A DNA stretch of 64,000 nt. It comes from Shinella sumterensis. GTDB lineage: Bacteria > Pseudomonadota > Alphaproteobacteria > Rhizobiales > Rhizobiaceae. The notes under the pieces are model-generated. The model did not search any database. It had not been told where the DNA came from and worked only from the letters and a program-made list of their open reading frames with translations. Location of the stretch: contig NZ_MYFN02000003.1 in NCBI RefSeq assembly GCF_004514425.2, positions 62,001 to 126,000 on the forward strand, in the 5' to 3' direction. The translations under genes and the position numbers were made by a program. This document shows positions 1-9,079 of the stretch, one piece after another. Within the stretch, counting starts at the first letter, position 1; every line of letters begins with the position of its first letter.

Positions 1-368
1 GCGAAGGCCGCACGGATGCCCGCATCGCCTGCCGGCGCGATATCGGCCGAAATCGAGCTCGTGACGACCGGATCGGCCAGCTTGTCGACGCCGACACGCT
101 TCAGGGCGTCGGCCTTGTAGGTGTAGTAGCGCGGGCCGGTGACGCGCGGCAGCGGCTTGGCTTCCTGCTTCACCTCGGCGGCGGCGCCCGGCAGCGCGGA
201 GGTCGTCTTGACGCCGGGCAATCCGGCGGCCTCGGCCTGCTTCTTTTCCTTGCGCTTCTGCAGCCACTCCATGAATGTCATTGCATTGGCGGGCGCTGCG
301 TGGAGCGTGACGGTGGCACAGGAAAGGGCCAGCGCGGCTGCCAGCACGGCGGTTTTCGTAAGCTTCAT
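1..368 (-). CDS. N-terminal part of an exported protein, probably an L,D-transpeptidase (murein cross-linking)
   Basis: Only the first 122 codons are inside the window; the gene runs off the left edge. The ATG is at 368 with a GGAA-type ribosome binding site just upstream. The product starts with a signal peptide (MKLTKTAVLAAALALSCATV, then an alanine-rich cleavage region), a basic segment rich in Lys/Glu, and a proline-rich linker followed by RVTGPRYYTYKADALK. This segment resembles, from memory, the region before the catalytic domain of large rhizobial YcbB-type L,D-transpeptidases. The catalytic YkuD domain is not visible, so the assignment is by resemblance of the leader only. It is divergent from fumC. 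Confidence 0.5.
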   Translation of the reverse strand, partial: MKLTKTAVLAAALALSCATVTLHAAPANAMTFMEWLQKRKEKKQAEAAGLPGVKTTSALPGAAAEVKQEAKPLPRVTGPRYYTYKADALKRVGVDKLADPVVTSSISADIAPAGDAGIRAAF

Positions 369-905
369 GTGTTTTCCATTCCCCGTCTTAAACCGCGCTT
401 CGCGGCCTCTGGTGGCGCCCGAACCAGCAGGCCGGTAAGTTATAGGAAAGGATGGTGAATGAAAAGGAAACGCCCTTACCCCATATGCCCTTACCGCCCT
501 CACAAAACCGTTATGCCGATCGTTTGCGCAGGGAACGGTTGGGACGGCATAAAAATTTGAACCGGCTCGCATTTTTGCGTTCGCAGCCCTGCACGGGACA
601 CGGCGGCGCACGGCGGGCAAAAAAAATCGCTGGCGGGTTGTGATGCAAAAGGCACAGCCGAAACGCGCCTCAAGCGGCGCTTCACCGTCGCAACGCGGCC
701 TAATCGATTTTAGCCGAAAGTCTTCCACCGCGGGAGCCGGCCGCCCCTTGCAACTGGGTCGCAGATGGGCCAGAGATTTGCGCGATTTTTTCGCGCCAGC
801 GCGCCCGCCGTTCCCGGCCCGCGCTCGCCCGGCCTGCCGCGCCCCATGCGGCGGCAACGCCGGCGGCAGACCTCATCGCATGGGCTCGGAGAAGCGGGAA
901 GCACT
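369..905. other. Intergenic region between the L,D-transpeptidase fragment and fumC
   Basis: There is no convincing gene in these 537 bases; open frames have poor codon usage and no ribosome binding site. The 9-base direct repeat GCCCTTACC occurs at 472-480 and again at 487-495. The region must hold the divergent promoters of the two flanking genes, but I could not place -35/-10 boxes with confidence. Confidence 0.5.
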
Positions 906-2297
906 ATGACATCGACGCGCACGGAAACGGATACATTCGGCCCCATCGAAGTGGACAACAGCCGCTATTGGGGCGCGCAGGCCCAGCGCTCGCTCGGCAA
1001 CTTCAAGATCGGCTGGGAAAAGCAGCCGCTCTCCGTCGTTCGTGCGCTCGGCATCGTCAAGCAGGCGGCCGCCCGCGCCAACATGGAGCTGGATCGTCTC
1101 GATCCGGCCATCGGCAAGGCAATCGTCGAAGCCGCGCAGGAAGTCATCGACGGCAAGCTCAACGATCACTTCCCGCTCGTCGTCTGGCAGACCGGCTCGG
1201 GCACCCAGTCCAACATGAACGCCAATGAGGTCATCTCCAACCGGGCCATCGAAATGCTCGGCGGCGTCATGGGCTCCAAGAAGCCGGTGCACCCCAACGA
1301 CCACGTCAACATGAGCCAGTCGTCCAACGACACCTATCCGACGGCCATGCACATCGCCTGCGCCGAGCGCATCGTGCACGACCTGCTGCCGGCGCTGAAG
1401 CACCTGCATGCGGCGCTGGAAGCCAAGGTCAAGGCGTTCGACCACATCATCAAGATCGGCCGCACGCACACGCAGGACGCCACCCCGCTGACGCTCGGCC
1501 AGGAATTCTCCGGCTACGCCGCGCAGGTCGCCTCCTCCATCAAGCGCATCGAACTGACGCTGCCGGGCCTGTGCGAACTCGCCCAGGGCGGCACCGCCGT
1601 CGGCACCGGCCTCAACGCGCCGATCGGTTTCGCCGAGAAGGTCGCCGATCATATCGCCGAGATCACCGGCATCGCCTTCAAGACCGCGCCGAACAAGTTC
1701 GAGGCGCTCGCCGCCCATGATTCCATGGTCTTCTCGCATGGCGCGATCAATGCGGCCGCCGCCGCGCTCTTCAAGATCGCCAACGACATCCGCTTCCTCG
1801 GCTCCGGCCCGCGCTCGGGCCTCGGCGAACTCGCCCTGCCGGAAAACGAGCCCGGCTCGTCGATCATGCCGGGCAAGGTCAACCCCACGCAGTGCGAAGC
1901 CCTCACCCAGGTCTGTGCCCAGGTTTTCGGCAACCATGCCTCGCTGACCTTCGCCGGCAGCCAGGGCCATTTCGAGCTGAACGTCTTCAATCCGCTGATG
2001 GCCTACAACTTCCTGCAGTCCGTGCAGCTGCTGTCGGATGCGGCGATCTCGTTTACCGACAATTGCGTCGTCGGCATCGAGGCGCGCGAGGACAACATCA
2101 AGGCCGCACTCGACCGCTCGCTGATGCTCGTGACCGCGCTCGCCCCGAAGATCGGCTATGATAATGCCGCCAAGATCGCCAAGACGGCCCACAAGAACGG
2201 CACCACGCTGCGTGAGGAAGCCGTCGGCGGCGGTTACGTCACCAACGAGGAATTCGACGCGGTCGTTCGCCCCGAAAAGATGATCATGCCCGGCTGA
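906..2297 (+). CDS. fumC: Class II fumarate hydratase (fumarase C)
   Basis: Converts fumarate and malate in the TCA cycle without an iron-sulfur cluster. The 463-residue length fits FumC. The family signature [11 protein letters not shown] is present around residue 319, the substrate-binding segment [18 protein letters not shown] is intact, and the [10 protein letters not shown] loop is present. An in-frame start 47 codons upstream exists, but the ATG at 906 is preceded by GGGAAGC and gives the normal FumC N-terminus, so I chose it. The gene stands alone and ends at a strong hairpin terminator. Confidence 0.97.
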   Translation: MTSTRTETDTFGPIEVDNSRYWGAQAQRSLGNFKIGWEKQPLSVVRALGIVKQAAARANMELDRLDPAIGKAIVEAAQEVIDGKLNDHFPLVVWQTGSGTQSNMNANEVISNRAIEMLGGVMGSKKPVHPNDHVNMSQSSNDTYPTAMHIACAERIVHDLLPALKHLHAALEAKVKAFDHIIKIGRTHTQDATPLTLGQEFSGYAAQVASSIKRIELTLPGLCELAQGGTAVGTGLNAPIGFAEKVADHIAEITGIAFKTAPNKFEALAAHDSMVFSHGAINAAAAALFKIANDIRFLGSGPRSGLGELALPENEPGSSIMPGKVNPTQCEALTQVCAQVFGNHASLTFAGSQGHFELNVFNPLMAYNFLQSVQLLSDAAISFTDNCVVGIEAREDNIKAALDRSLMLVTALAPKIGYDNAAKIAKTAHKNGTTLREEAVGGGYVTNEEFDAVVRPEKMIMPG

Positions 2298-2320
2298 CGC
2301 CAAACGGCACGCTCCGACAA

Positions 2321-2355
2321 AAGGCCGCAGATTCAACGATCTGCGGCCTTTTTTT
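2321..2355 (+). terminator. Rho-independent terminator of fumC
   Basis: A perfect 12-bp stem (AAGGCCGCAGAT with ATCTGCGGCCTT) encloses a 6-base loop and is followed by a run of T. It lies 24 bases after the fumC stop. Confidence 0.92.
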
Positions 2356-2454
2356 ATCTGCCTCCCCGAGCGGAAAACGAAAAACGTTAATCATTCCCAA
2401 AGCATTTTCCCTTTATTTTACGGGCCTGTATCAAACCGCTCGGGGGCAGGTGCC

Positions 2455-3525
2455 ATGAACACGGCAGTCGCGCAGAAGGTCCAGGTGCCGGACATCGCGG
2501 CGCAGGTCACCTATGCCATGCGCATTATGGGCATCTCGCCCATTCCACGAAATTACGAGCTGTTCTACGAGGCCTATATCGGCTCGAATCCGAAGCTGAC
2601 CCGCGAACTTGCGGCCCTCGGCAGCAAGGCCACGCAGGAAGAGCTGGACGAGATCGGCGCGCAGTATTTCGGCCATCACCACGGCGTCACCGCCATGGAC
2701 GGCGTGCATACGCGCATTGTCGGCGAACTCGAAGGGCTGCTCCGCCTGCTCAGGCAGGAGCAGACATCGCTGGAAAGCTACAACCGGCTCCTCGACGAGA
2801 CGGTCGTGCGCATCACCGGCAAGAACGCCACCAGCATGGACCTCATCAGAAGCGTCATCGGCGTGCTGACCGAGGCGACCGGCGACACCATCAGCCAGGG
2901 CAAGGTGATGGTGGAGAATGTCGCGCAGAAATCGCTCGAAATGGAGAGCGTGCGCAAGGAACTCGACGAGTACAAGCGCATCGCCTCCACCGACTCGCTG
3001 ACCCAGCTCGCCAATCGCCGCGCCTTCGACGACAAGCTGTCCGCCATCTACAACTCCACGATGGCGCACAATGTCACCGGGCTCATCCTCGCCGATATCG
3101 ATCATTTCAAGAAGATCAACGATACCTACGGCCATCCCGTCGGCGACAAGATCCTCGCCTCCGTCGGCAGCGTGATCCGCGCGAATGTCCGCAAGGACAT
3201 CCTGGTCGCGCGCACGGGCGGCGAGGAATTCGCCATGATTATCGAGGGCAACAACGAGGAAGAGGTGATCGCGATCGCCGAGCGCGTCCGCGTCGCGCTG
3301 GAGCACACGCCCTTCAAGAACTCCAAGACCGGCGTCAATTACGGTCCCATCACCATATCGCTCGGCCTGTGCATGGCCTCATCGGCGGAAGGCCCCGGCG
3401 AACTCTATTCGAAGGCCGACATCGCGCTCTATTGCGCCAAGAACGGCGGCCGCAACCGCACGCTCCCCTTCGAGGACGGCATGAAGAAGGATTTCGCCAA
3501 GAACTGGCTGATCTACAGGCGATAG
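2455..3525 (+). CDS. Diguanylate cyclase (GGDEF domain protein)
   Basis: Makes cyclic di-GMP from two GTP. The protein has 356 residues and no membrane segments. An N-terminal helical region (about 1-180) ends in a short linker leading into the GGDEF domain, which begins around ASTDSLTQLANRRAF. The active-site loop is GGEEF at residues 255-259, so catalysis should be possible. The product-inhibition I-site (RxxD five residues before GGEEF) is not canonical: the Arg is present but the Asp is shifted by one (RKDI). The N-terminal sensor part matches no domain I can name. The gene is monocistronic and followed by a terminator. Confidence 0.93.
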   Translation: MNTAVAQKVQVPDIAAQVTYAMRIMGISPIPRNYELFYEAYIGSNPKLTRELAALGSKATQEELDEIGAQYFGHHHGVTAMDGVHTRIVGELEGLLRLLRQEQTSLESYNRLLDETVVRITGKNATSMDLIRSVIGVLTEATGDTISQGKVMVENVAQKSLEMESVRKELDEYKRIASTDSLTQLANRRAFDDKLSAIYNSTMAHNVTGLILADIDHFKKINDTYGHPVGDKILASVGSVIRANVRKDILVARTGGEEFAMIIEGNNEEEVIAIAERVRVALEHTPFKNSKTGVNYGPITISLGLCMASSAEGPGELYSKADIALYCAKNGGRNRTLPFEDGMKKDFAKNWLIYRR

Positions 3526-3542
3526 CGCCGCCCCCGGTTCGA

Positions 3543-3569
3543 AACGGCGCCCTTGCGGCGCCGTTTTTA
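3543..3569 (+). terminator. Terminator of the diguanylate cyclase gene
   Basis: A 9-bp perfect stem (AACGGCGCC / GGCGCCGTT) with a 5-base loop is followed by TTTT, 18 bases after the stop codon. Confidence 0.88.
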
Positions 3570-3661
3570 CGTTTCGGCAAGGAATTTTTCGGCGCGCCGC
3601 ATATCCGGCGGAACCGGGACGGAAATCGTGCGTTTGTGTGGCAAGCAAGGAGACAAGCGCC

Positions 3662-3739
3662 ATGCAAACCGGATTTTTCGAAATGACGATGATCGCCGCC
3701 CTGATGCTGAGCAGCCTGGTCTGGATACAGCCCTTCTGA
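3662..3739 (+). CDS. Candidate 25-residue hydrophobic small protein
   Basis: An ATG eight bases after a perfect AAGGAGA ribosome binding site opens a 25-codon frame ending in TGA. The product begins MQTGFFEMTMIAALMLSSLV and ends WIQPF, so it could form a single membrane helix. It lies alone between the diguanylate cyclase terminator and an L,D-transpeptidase gene on the same strand. It is too short for function assignment. The support is the ribosome binding site and the hydrophobic content; conservation is unknown. Confidence 0.45.
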   Translation: MQTGFFEMTMIAALMLSSLVWIQPF

Positions 3740-3851
3740 TCGGCCGCGAATGCGGCTCTGTTCCGCGAGAAACAGCGCGGGCGGTGCCGCGATCCTAGAA
3801 CAGTCCCATCGAAAAGCCGGCGAGGCCGGATGCTCTTAAAGGGACAGGATC

Positions 3852-4496
3852 ATGAAAACGCTCGCTATCGCCCTCATCGCAGGGCTTGTTTCCACCTCCG
3901 GCGCCTTCGCCGCCGGTCAATCCACAGATCCGATCGAGGTATCCTCGCTCTCGTCCGCAACACATAAGGCCGGCTGGCTTCAGGTGCTGTCGAGCGGCAA
4001 GCCGATCGCCTCGGACAAGAAGATCGCCGCGGTCTCGCGTGCTCCCATCGCCCGCGAACTCGTCGCTTTCAACGAGAAGGTCGCGCCCGGCACCATCATC
4101 GTCGTCAACTCGGAACGTCGCCTCTATCACGTCCTCGGCTCCGGCCTTGCGATGAAATATGCCGTCAGCGTCGGTCGTGCGGGTTTCATCTGGACCGGGA
4201 CGGAAAAGGTGACGCGCAAGGCCGAATGGCCGACCTGGACACCGCCGCAAGAGATGCGCGACCGTGAAGCCAGGAAGGGCAAGGTCCTGCCCGTCTCGAT
4301 GAAGGGCGGCCTCGACAATCCGCTCGGCTCGCGCGCCATCTATCTCGGCTCGACCATCTACCGCATCCACGGCACCAACCAGCCGTCATCGCTCGGCAAG
4401 GCGCAATCCTCGGGCTGCATCCGCATGGCAAACGAGGATGTCGAGCACCTCTACGCGCAGGTCTCCGCCGGCGCCACCGTCATCGTGCGCGATTGA
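3852..4496 (+). CDS. L,D-transpeptidase (YkuD domain), exported
   Basis: Forms 3-3 cross-links in peptidoglycan or anchors proteins to it, in the periplasm. The 214-residue product starts with a signal peptide (MKTLAIALIAGLVSTSGAFA). The YkuD domain starts near residue 76 (PGTIIVVNSERRLYHV) and carries the catalytic pair HGTN...SSGCIRM, with the nucleophilic Cys in SGCIR. It is convergent with an M15 peptidase gene that starts reading only 7 bases beyond its stop. Both are cell-wall enzymes, as rhizobia carry many such genes. Confidence 0.93.
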   Translation: MKTLAIALIAGLVSTSGAFAAGQSTDPIEVSSLSSATHKAGWLQVLSSGKPIASDKKIAAVSRAPIARELVAFNEKVAPGTIIVVNSERRLYHVLGSGLAMKYAVSVGRAGFIWTGTEKVTRKAEWPTWTPPQEMRDREARKGKVLPVSMKGGLDNPLGSRAIYLGSTIYRIHGTNQPSSLGKAQSSGCIRMANEDVEHLYAQVSAGATVIVRD

Positions 4497-4503
4497 GCCA
4501 AAC

Positions 4504-5301
4504 TCAGCGACAGGCTGAAGCGCCCGCCGCTTTTGCGATGGCGATCAGTTCGGGCCGGTACTCGAAATGCATCGTGTCGTAGTGATACCAGCGGCCACCC
4601 CAGATAAAGCCGTGCTGTTCGAAAATCTCCACGATCTCCAGCGGATACTTGTTGGCATATGTCGGCACCCTGCCCGGCTTTCCGCCGGACCAGATCCAGT
4701 AATCCGCAAATTTCGTGTTGAGATCGATTGCGGCGCCGAAACTGTGCACCGACATGTTCTTCGCGCCGGAGACCTTGCGCCAGTTGAACACGCCCGCCGA
4801 AGGCGACAGATACCGCTTCAGCTCGGGTTTTGCCGCAAGCGCATCGCGCACCTTCTCCAGCGCCGCCGCCGCGCCCTGCCGCTTCGTCACGCGCAACGTC
4901 TCGCCGAACCACGCGACCGGCACGAGATCAGCCCCGACCGCCTCGGCCGATGCACCGAAGAGCCGCATCATCAGCGCATCGCTGCGGATGCGGCCGGGAT
5001 CGAAATCGACCTCCGGCTTCCGCTCGCAGGGCCCGGGCGGATAGATCTGCTGCAGGCTGTCCTCGACATCGCCGGAGGCAAGCATCGTCGGATGATCCTT
5101 GACCTTGCCGTCGTCTATCTCGAGCGGCGGGCCGCCGTCCTTGAAGATGAGCGTGTTGCCCTCCACGCCGGAGAGGCTTTCCGGGTAGGCTTCCACCAGA
5201 AGCTTGAGACGGGCCGCGATATCCGGTTCAGCCGCCCCCGCCGCCGGGCAGGCGGCAAGGAAAACGGCAGCCACGCCCGCAAGAAGGCGCTTAGTCGACA
5301 T
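4504..5301 (-). CDS. M15-family metallopeptidase (D-alanyl-D-alanine carboxypeptidase-like), exported
   Basis: Likely a zinc carboxypeptidase acting on peptidoglycan stem peptides. The 265-residue product has a signal peptide with a possible lipobox (FLAACPAAG). The M15/VanY zinc ligands are visible: SVHSFGAAID (His and Asp) and HYDTMHFEY near the C-terminus. A longer frame exists upstream, but the ATG at 5301 gives the signal peptide and overlaps the stop of the preceding gene (5291-5677) by 11 bases, which indicates translational coupling. Confidence 0.87.
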   Translation of the reverse strand: MSTKRLLAGVAAVFLAACPAAGAAEPDIAARLKLLVEAYPESLSGVEGNTLIFKDGGPPLEIDDGKVKDHPTMLASGDVEDSLQQIYPPGPCERKPEVDFDPGRIRSDALMMRLFGASAEAVGADLVPVAWFGETLRVTKRQGAAAALEKVRDALAAKPELKRYLSPSAGVFNWRKVSGAKNMSVHSFGAAIDLNTKFADYWIWSGGKPGRVPTYANKYPLEIVEIFEQHGFIWGGRWYHYDTMHFEYRPELIAIAKAAGASACR

Positions 5302-5677
5302 TGATGTTGATGTAGTCGCCGTGGGCGCCGCGCCAGATCTGGACATTGATGCGCACATCGCCTTCCAGCAGCAGACGCGCGGCACCGCTGTCGATGCGGC
5401 CGTGGCTGAGCATGCGCTCGGCCAGTTCCCGGTTGCGTGCCGAGGCGAAGAAGCCGTCCGTCTCATCGCCCGGCTGGCGGATGCCGAAGCGGTGCACGTT
5501 CGCCCGGTCCTGGCGGATCACCTGCCAGGGCAGCGTCAGGCGCTCATTGCTGGAATTGTAGAGATCGTCCTGGCCGATATAGGCATTGTAGCTCTCGATC
5601 AGTTCATCCGCCCGGGCAACCCCCATCGAGGCCACAAACATGCCGGCAAGTGCTGCCGCAAAAAGTCCTGTCCGCAT
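5291..5677 (-). CDS. Exported protein of unknown function
   Basis: A 128-residue protein with a clear signal peptide (MRTGLFAAALAGMFVASMGV, cleavage after ARA). The mature part (DELIESYNAYIGQDDLYNSS...) matches no family I recognise. The start at 5677 is chosen because GGAG lies eight bases upstream and it begins the signal peptide; an in-frame start 22 codons earlier lacks these. It is the first gene of a two-gene operon with the M15 peptidase, so a periplasmic role near the cell wall is a reasonable inference. Confidence 0.8.
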   Translation of the reverse strand: MRTGLFAAALAGMFVASMGVARADELIESYNAYIGQDDLYNSSNERLTLPWQVIRQDRANVHRFGIRQPGDETDGFFASARNRELAERMLSHGRIDSGAARLLLEGDVRINVQIWRGAHGDYININVD

Positions 5678-5755
5678 TTCCAACTCCGGATTTCGGCTAA
5701 AGCCATTCACGATCAGGGATAAGACGGTTCTGCATGGCGCCATATTCTCCGGCGC

Positions 5756-6364
5756 CTACCACATCGTCTTCGCGGCCCTGCCCGGCCATTCGCGATCATA
5801 GGCTTCGCCGTCGAACCCCTTCTTGGCGGAAGCAAGCATCTGCCCGACGGTCGGCAGTTGCGCCGTGTCGCGGAATTTGTCGGGGTTCCAGAGGTCGGCC
5901 CGCAAAACCGCGCGGGCGCACTGGGAGTAGACCTCCTCGACCGCAATCACCACGACCGAACGCGGATGGCGCCCGTCCATCACGAACCGTTGCGTGATCG
6001 CCTCGTCGATGCGCACCACCGCGCGGCCGTTCACGCGCATCGTGGTGTTGGAGCCGGGAATAAGAAACAGCAATGCGACACGCGGATCGCGCACGATGTT
6101 GGAGAGCGAATCGATCCGGTTGTTGCCGCGCCAGTCCGGCAGCATCAGCGTGCGGTCGTCCTCGATATGGATGACGGCGTCGGCATCGCCGCGCGGCGAG
6201 CAATCGAGCCCTTCCGGCCCGACCGTTGCCAGCGCCATGAACGGCGAGGCCTCGATCATGGTGCGATGTTCCGGCAGGACATGGTCCGTGACCTTGACGA
6301 GCGATGACTCGCCCGGCGCTCCATAAAGGGCGTTCAACTGTTCGACTGACGTCACGACGGTCAT
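5756..6364 (-). CDS. Pyridoxamine 5'-phosphate oxidase-like FMN protein
   Basis: A 202-residue split-barrel flavoprotein of the MSMEG_1061/DR2398-type PPOX group. The family pattern is visible in SPFMALATVGPEGLDCSPRG, followed by DADAVIHIEDDRTLMLPDWRGNNRIDS and a VALLFLIPG strand. The Arg/Asn-rich segment is expected to bind FMN. Substrate is unknown; related proteins reduce or bind small flavin-dependent substrates. The start at 6364 has GGAGAAG seven bases upstream; another ATG four codons earlier overlaps that site and is less likely. Confidence 0.85.
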   Translation of the reverse strand: MTVVTSVEQLNALYGAPGESSLVKVTDHVLPEHRTMIEASPFMALATVGPEGLDCSPRGDADAVIHIEDDRTLMLPDWRGNNRIDSLSNIVRDPRVALLFLIPGSNTTMRVNGRAVVRIDEAITQRFVMDGRHPRSVVVIAVEEVYSQCARAVLRADLWNPDKFRDTAQLPTVGQMLASAKKGFDGEAYDREWPGRAAKTMW

Positions 6365-6435
6365 GTGCTTCTCCATGCTCTGTCCAAACCGGGCGGATCG
6401 CACCTTTCCATGACAGTGGCGTGACGAAAAGCCCC

Positions 6436-7344
6436 TCAGGCGGCTATCCGCTGCCGATCCTCCGCAAAGAAGCCGACAATGCGCTCGATGACGGGCGCGG
6501 CCGAAACGATGCGCCGGTGGCCGAAGCCGTTCGCCCATTCCAGCGTGACGTTGGGTCCGGCGGCGGCGTAGCGGCGCGCATGGTGGGCGGGAACCTCCTT
6601 GTCGTCTTCGGCATGCAGCACGAGCATGGGCGTGTCCAGCCCGCCCGCCGCGCTTGCCGCATCGAAGGCCGACAGCGGCGCGCCGGCAATGCTTTCGACA
6701 TGGCTTTCCAGCGCGGTCTGCGCCCGCGGCCCGAGCTTCAGGTAGCGCCCGAGATCCTTGAAAAGCCAGGTCATCTCGCTCGGCGAACCGATGGTCACGA
6801 GCCGGCGCGGCCGGTGCGCCGGAACGGCGGGCACGAGGCCGCTCGCCGCGCAGGCAAGGGCCGCACCGCCGAAGGAATGGCCGCAGAAATAGTCGAAGCC
6901 GCCGAAGCGCTGCCAGGCCGCATCGATCGCCCGCACCGCCATCGGCAGGGTGAGCGTGCGCCCGCGCGCGGCACCGTGCCCCGGCAGGTCGAGCGCCACG
7001 ACCTCATGGCCGGCCGCGACCAGTTCCTCCGTCAGCGCGGAAAGATAGGCCGCCCGCGAACCCCATCCATGCACGACCAGAACTCGCCCGGCGAAGGCCA
7101 CGCATGGCCGGGCGGCGAAACGGTGGGCGACCGCCACACGTCCGTCGAATGCGAGCGTCACGCGCTGTGCCTGCCGCATCCAGCCTTCGGAGCGCGCGAA
7201 AAGCTCCTTTTCCTTGGCGGTGCGCGGCCGGCGTCCCGGCGTCGTGGCAAAAATCCGGAAAGCCGCGCGGCCGGCCGCATCGGGTGAGACGGCGGCCACG
7301 CCCGACAGTGCGAGCCGGATGACCTTCAAGCCAAAGGATGCCAT
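6436..7344 (-). CDS. Alpha/beta hydrolase
   Basis: A 302-residue alpha/beta-fold hydrolase. The oxyanion region is VVHGWGS and the nucleophile elbow is GHSFGG with Ser as nucleophile; a late GFGHRRI provides the likely catalytic His. The gene is divergent from a MarR-family regulator, with only 47 bases between them and a perfect dyad in that gap, so it is probably that regulator's target. Substrate unknown; an esterase or thioesterase role is possible. Confidence 0.87.
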   Translation of the reverse strand: MASFGLKVIRLALSGVAAVSPDAAGRAAFRIFATTPGRRPRTAKEKELFARSEGWMRQAQRVTLAFDGRVAVAHRFAARPCVAFAGRVLVVHGWGSRAAYLSALTEELVAAGHEVVALDLPGHGAARGRTLTLPMAVRAIDAAWQRFGGFDYFCGHSFGGAALACAASGLVPAVPAHRPRRLVTIGSPSEMTWLFKDLGRYLKLGPRAQTALESHVESIAGAPLSAFDAASAAGGLDTPMLVLHAEDDKEVPAHHARRYAAAGPNVTLEWANGFGHRRIVSAAPVIERIVGFFAEDRQRIAA

Positions 7345-7362
7345 AGTGGGAAACCATAAAAA

Positions 7363-7378
7363 TGTTCAATGCTGAACA
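7363..7378. promoter_or_regulatory. Dyad operator between hydrolase and marR
   Basis: A perfect inverted repeat TGTTCA-ATGC-TGAACA in the 47-bp divergent promoter region. MarR proteins usually bind such 16-20 bp dyads and repress themselves and the divergent gene; that this one does is inference. Confidence 0.55.
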
Positions 7379-7391
7379 ATAAAGTACAACG

Positions 7392-7871
7392 ATGAACGAA
7401 AATCAAGCCTTTCCCTGGGATCATCCGCGCTTTCGCAGCTGGATCGGCGTGGCGCGGGCCTGCCAGCTCATGCAGCAGGCGATGACGCGCGCGATCGCGG
7501 ACCTCGATATCAAGACGCCGCATCTCGACATCCTGATCAACCTCTATCGCTTCGACGGCATCTCGCAGCAGGAGCTTGCCCGCAAGCTCTTGGTCGGCCG
7601 TTCGAACATGAGCATGCTTCTGCCGCAGCTTGAAAAGCGCGGCCTCATCGAGCGCCGGCCCGATGCGAAGGACAAGCGCGTCCTGCGTCTTTCGCTGACA
7701 GGGAGCGGCCGAGACCTGACGATGCAGGCCATGGCGATCCAGACCGGCCTCATCGAGCGCACCCTGTCCCGCACGCCGGAGGATCGCTGCCTGCAGGTCG
7801 CCGACGCCATGGAGGACATCATCCGCATCCTCCAGACGATGGAGCCCGCGGACGATGCCGATGACGGTTAG
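7392..7871 (+). CDS. MarR-family transcriptional regulator
   Basis: A 159-residue winged-helix regulator. The helix-turn-helix is visible in ISQQELARKLLVGRSNMSML followed by LEKRGLIERRPDAKDKRVLRLSLT, the typical MarR wing with Asp and Arg. It is divergent from the alpha/beta hydrolase and separated by a dyad. Its stop codon overlaps the end of the convergent LtrA gene by four bases. The ligand cannot be told from sequence. Confidence 0.92.
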   Translation: MNENQAFPWDHPRFRSWIGVARACQLMQQAMTRAIADLDIKTPHLDILINLYRFDGISQQELARKLLVGRSNMSMLLPQLEKRGLIERRPDAKDKRVLRLSLTGSGRDLTMQAMAIQTGLIERTLSRTPEDRCLQVADAMEDIIRILQTMEPADDADDG

Positions 7872-9079
7872 GCCTGCGTGAGCGCGTCCGCCGGGGTGGA
7901 TTTCAGCGAGAAGAATTCCCAAAGCGCCACGCCGAAGAGCACGATCCCTGCCGCCATGAACAATTGGTAGGGCTCCACGAACGGCACGATGACGGAAAGC
8001 GCTAGGAGCGCGGCGACGCCGACGATGTGCGAGAGCGGCGAGCGCCGGCGGATCGTCGCCTTGAACCAGATATTGCCGAGCAGGAAGACCACGGGTCCGC
8101 CGATGATGGCGCTTGCCGTCTTCGCATCGAGGTGGCCCAGCGGATGGGCGAGCGCGAATTCCTCGGCCACCGCCGACAGGATGATCCCCGCGACGATCGG
8201 AATATGCGCATAGGTGAAGGCCATGCGGGCGATGCGGCCGGGCGTCGGCGAATGCTCGATCAGATGCGCCGCCTCGCCATGGCCGAACCGGAAGTAGATC
8301 CACCACATGGTCGCCGTCGAGACGAAGGCGATGAGCAGCAGGAAGATGGTGAAGCCGTCGAGCAGTTCCATGCCCGCGACCGTGCGCCCCGTGACGAGGA
8401 TGGTCTCGCCAAGGCAGATGATGACGAAGAGCGCGCAGCGTTCCGCCATGTGCTCGCCGGAGACCTGCCAGTCGCTGACGGACGAGCGGCCAAGTCCCGG
8501 CACGGCGAAACCGAGCGCCGGCGACGCATATTCGATGGCAAGCGCAACGAGCCAGAGCGCCAGCCGCGCCTCATGCTCGACGAGGGCGCCGGCAATCCAG
8601 AACACCGCCGAGAAGATCGTCCAGACGGTGATGCGTGTGAAGTTCCGGCTGTTCTCCGGCCAATCGCGGCGCATGGCGTGGGCGGTGAAGGCGGAGCGCC
8701 CGACCTGCATGGCGACATAGGTCAGCGCGAAGAGCAGCCCGCCGGACCCGAAGGCCGTGGGAATCGCAATGGAAAGCAGAAGCCCCAGGAACATCAGCAC
8801 GAACAGCAGCAGGCGCACCGGCGACTTGTCCGGATCCAGCCAGTTCGTCGCCCAGGTCGTGTAGATCCACACCCACCAGATCGCCAGCATCAGCAGCGCC
8901 GCCTCGACGAGACCGAGCGGTGAATAGTGCGCGGCCAGCGAATGGGAGAGCTGGATAATCGTCAGGACGAAGACGAGATCGAAGAAGAGCTCGGCGAAGG
9001 CGACCTTGCCCTCGCTCGCCGTGCCGCGGACACGCAGGCAGGCGGAATGGATGAAACGCTGGTCCTCGCTTGCCGTCAT
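7868..9079 (-). CDS. Low temperature requirement A (LtrA) family membrane protein
   Basis: A 403-residue multi-pass membrane protein of the LtrA family (PF06772). The N-terminal signature VAFAELFFDLVFVLTIIQLS is clear, and about a dozen hydrophobic segments follow. The biochemical role of LtrA proteins is not established. The ATG at 9079 overlaps the stop of the upstream TMEM175-like gene by four bases (ATGA), so the two are translationally coupled. Confidence 0.92.
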   Translation of the reverse strand: MTASEDQRFIHSACLRVRGTASEGKVAFAELFFDLVFVLTIIQLSHSLAAHYSPLGLVEAALLMLAIWWVWIYTTWATNWLDPDKSPVRLLLFVLMFLGLLLSIAIPTAFGSGGLLFALTYVAMQVGRSAFTAHAMRRDWPENSRNFTRITVWTIFSAVFWIAGALVEHEARLALWLVALAIEYASPALGFAVPGLGRSSVSDWQVSGEHMAERCALFVIICLGETILVTGRTVAGMELLDGFTIFLLLIAFVSTATMWWIYFRFGHGEAAHLIEHSPTPGRIARMAFTYAHIPIVAGIILSAVAEEFALAHPLGHLDAKTASAIIGGPVVFLLGNIWFKATIRRRSPLSHIVGVAALLALSVIVPFVEPYQLFMAAGIVLFGVALWEFFSLKSTPADALTQA

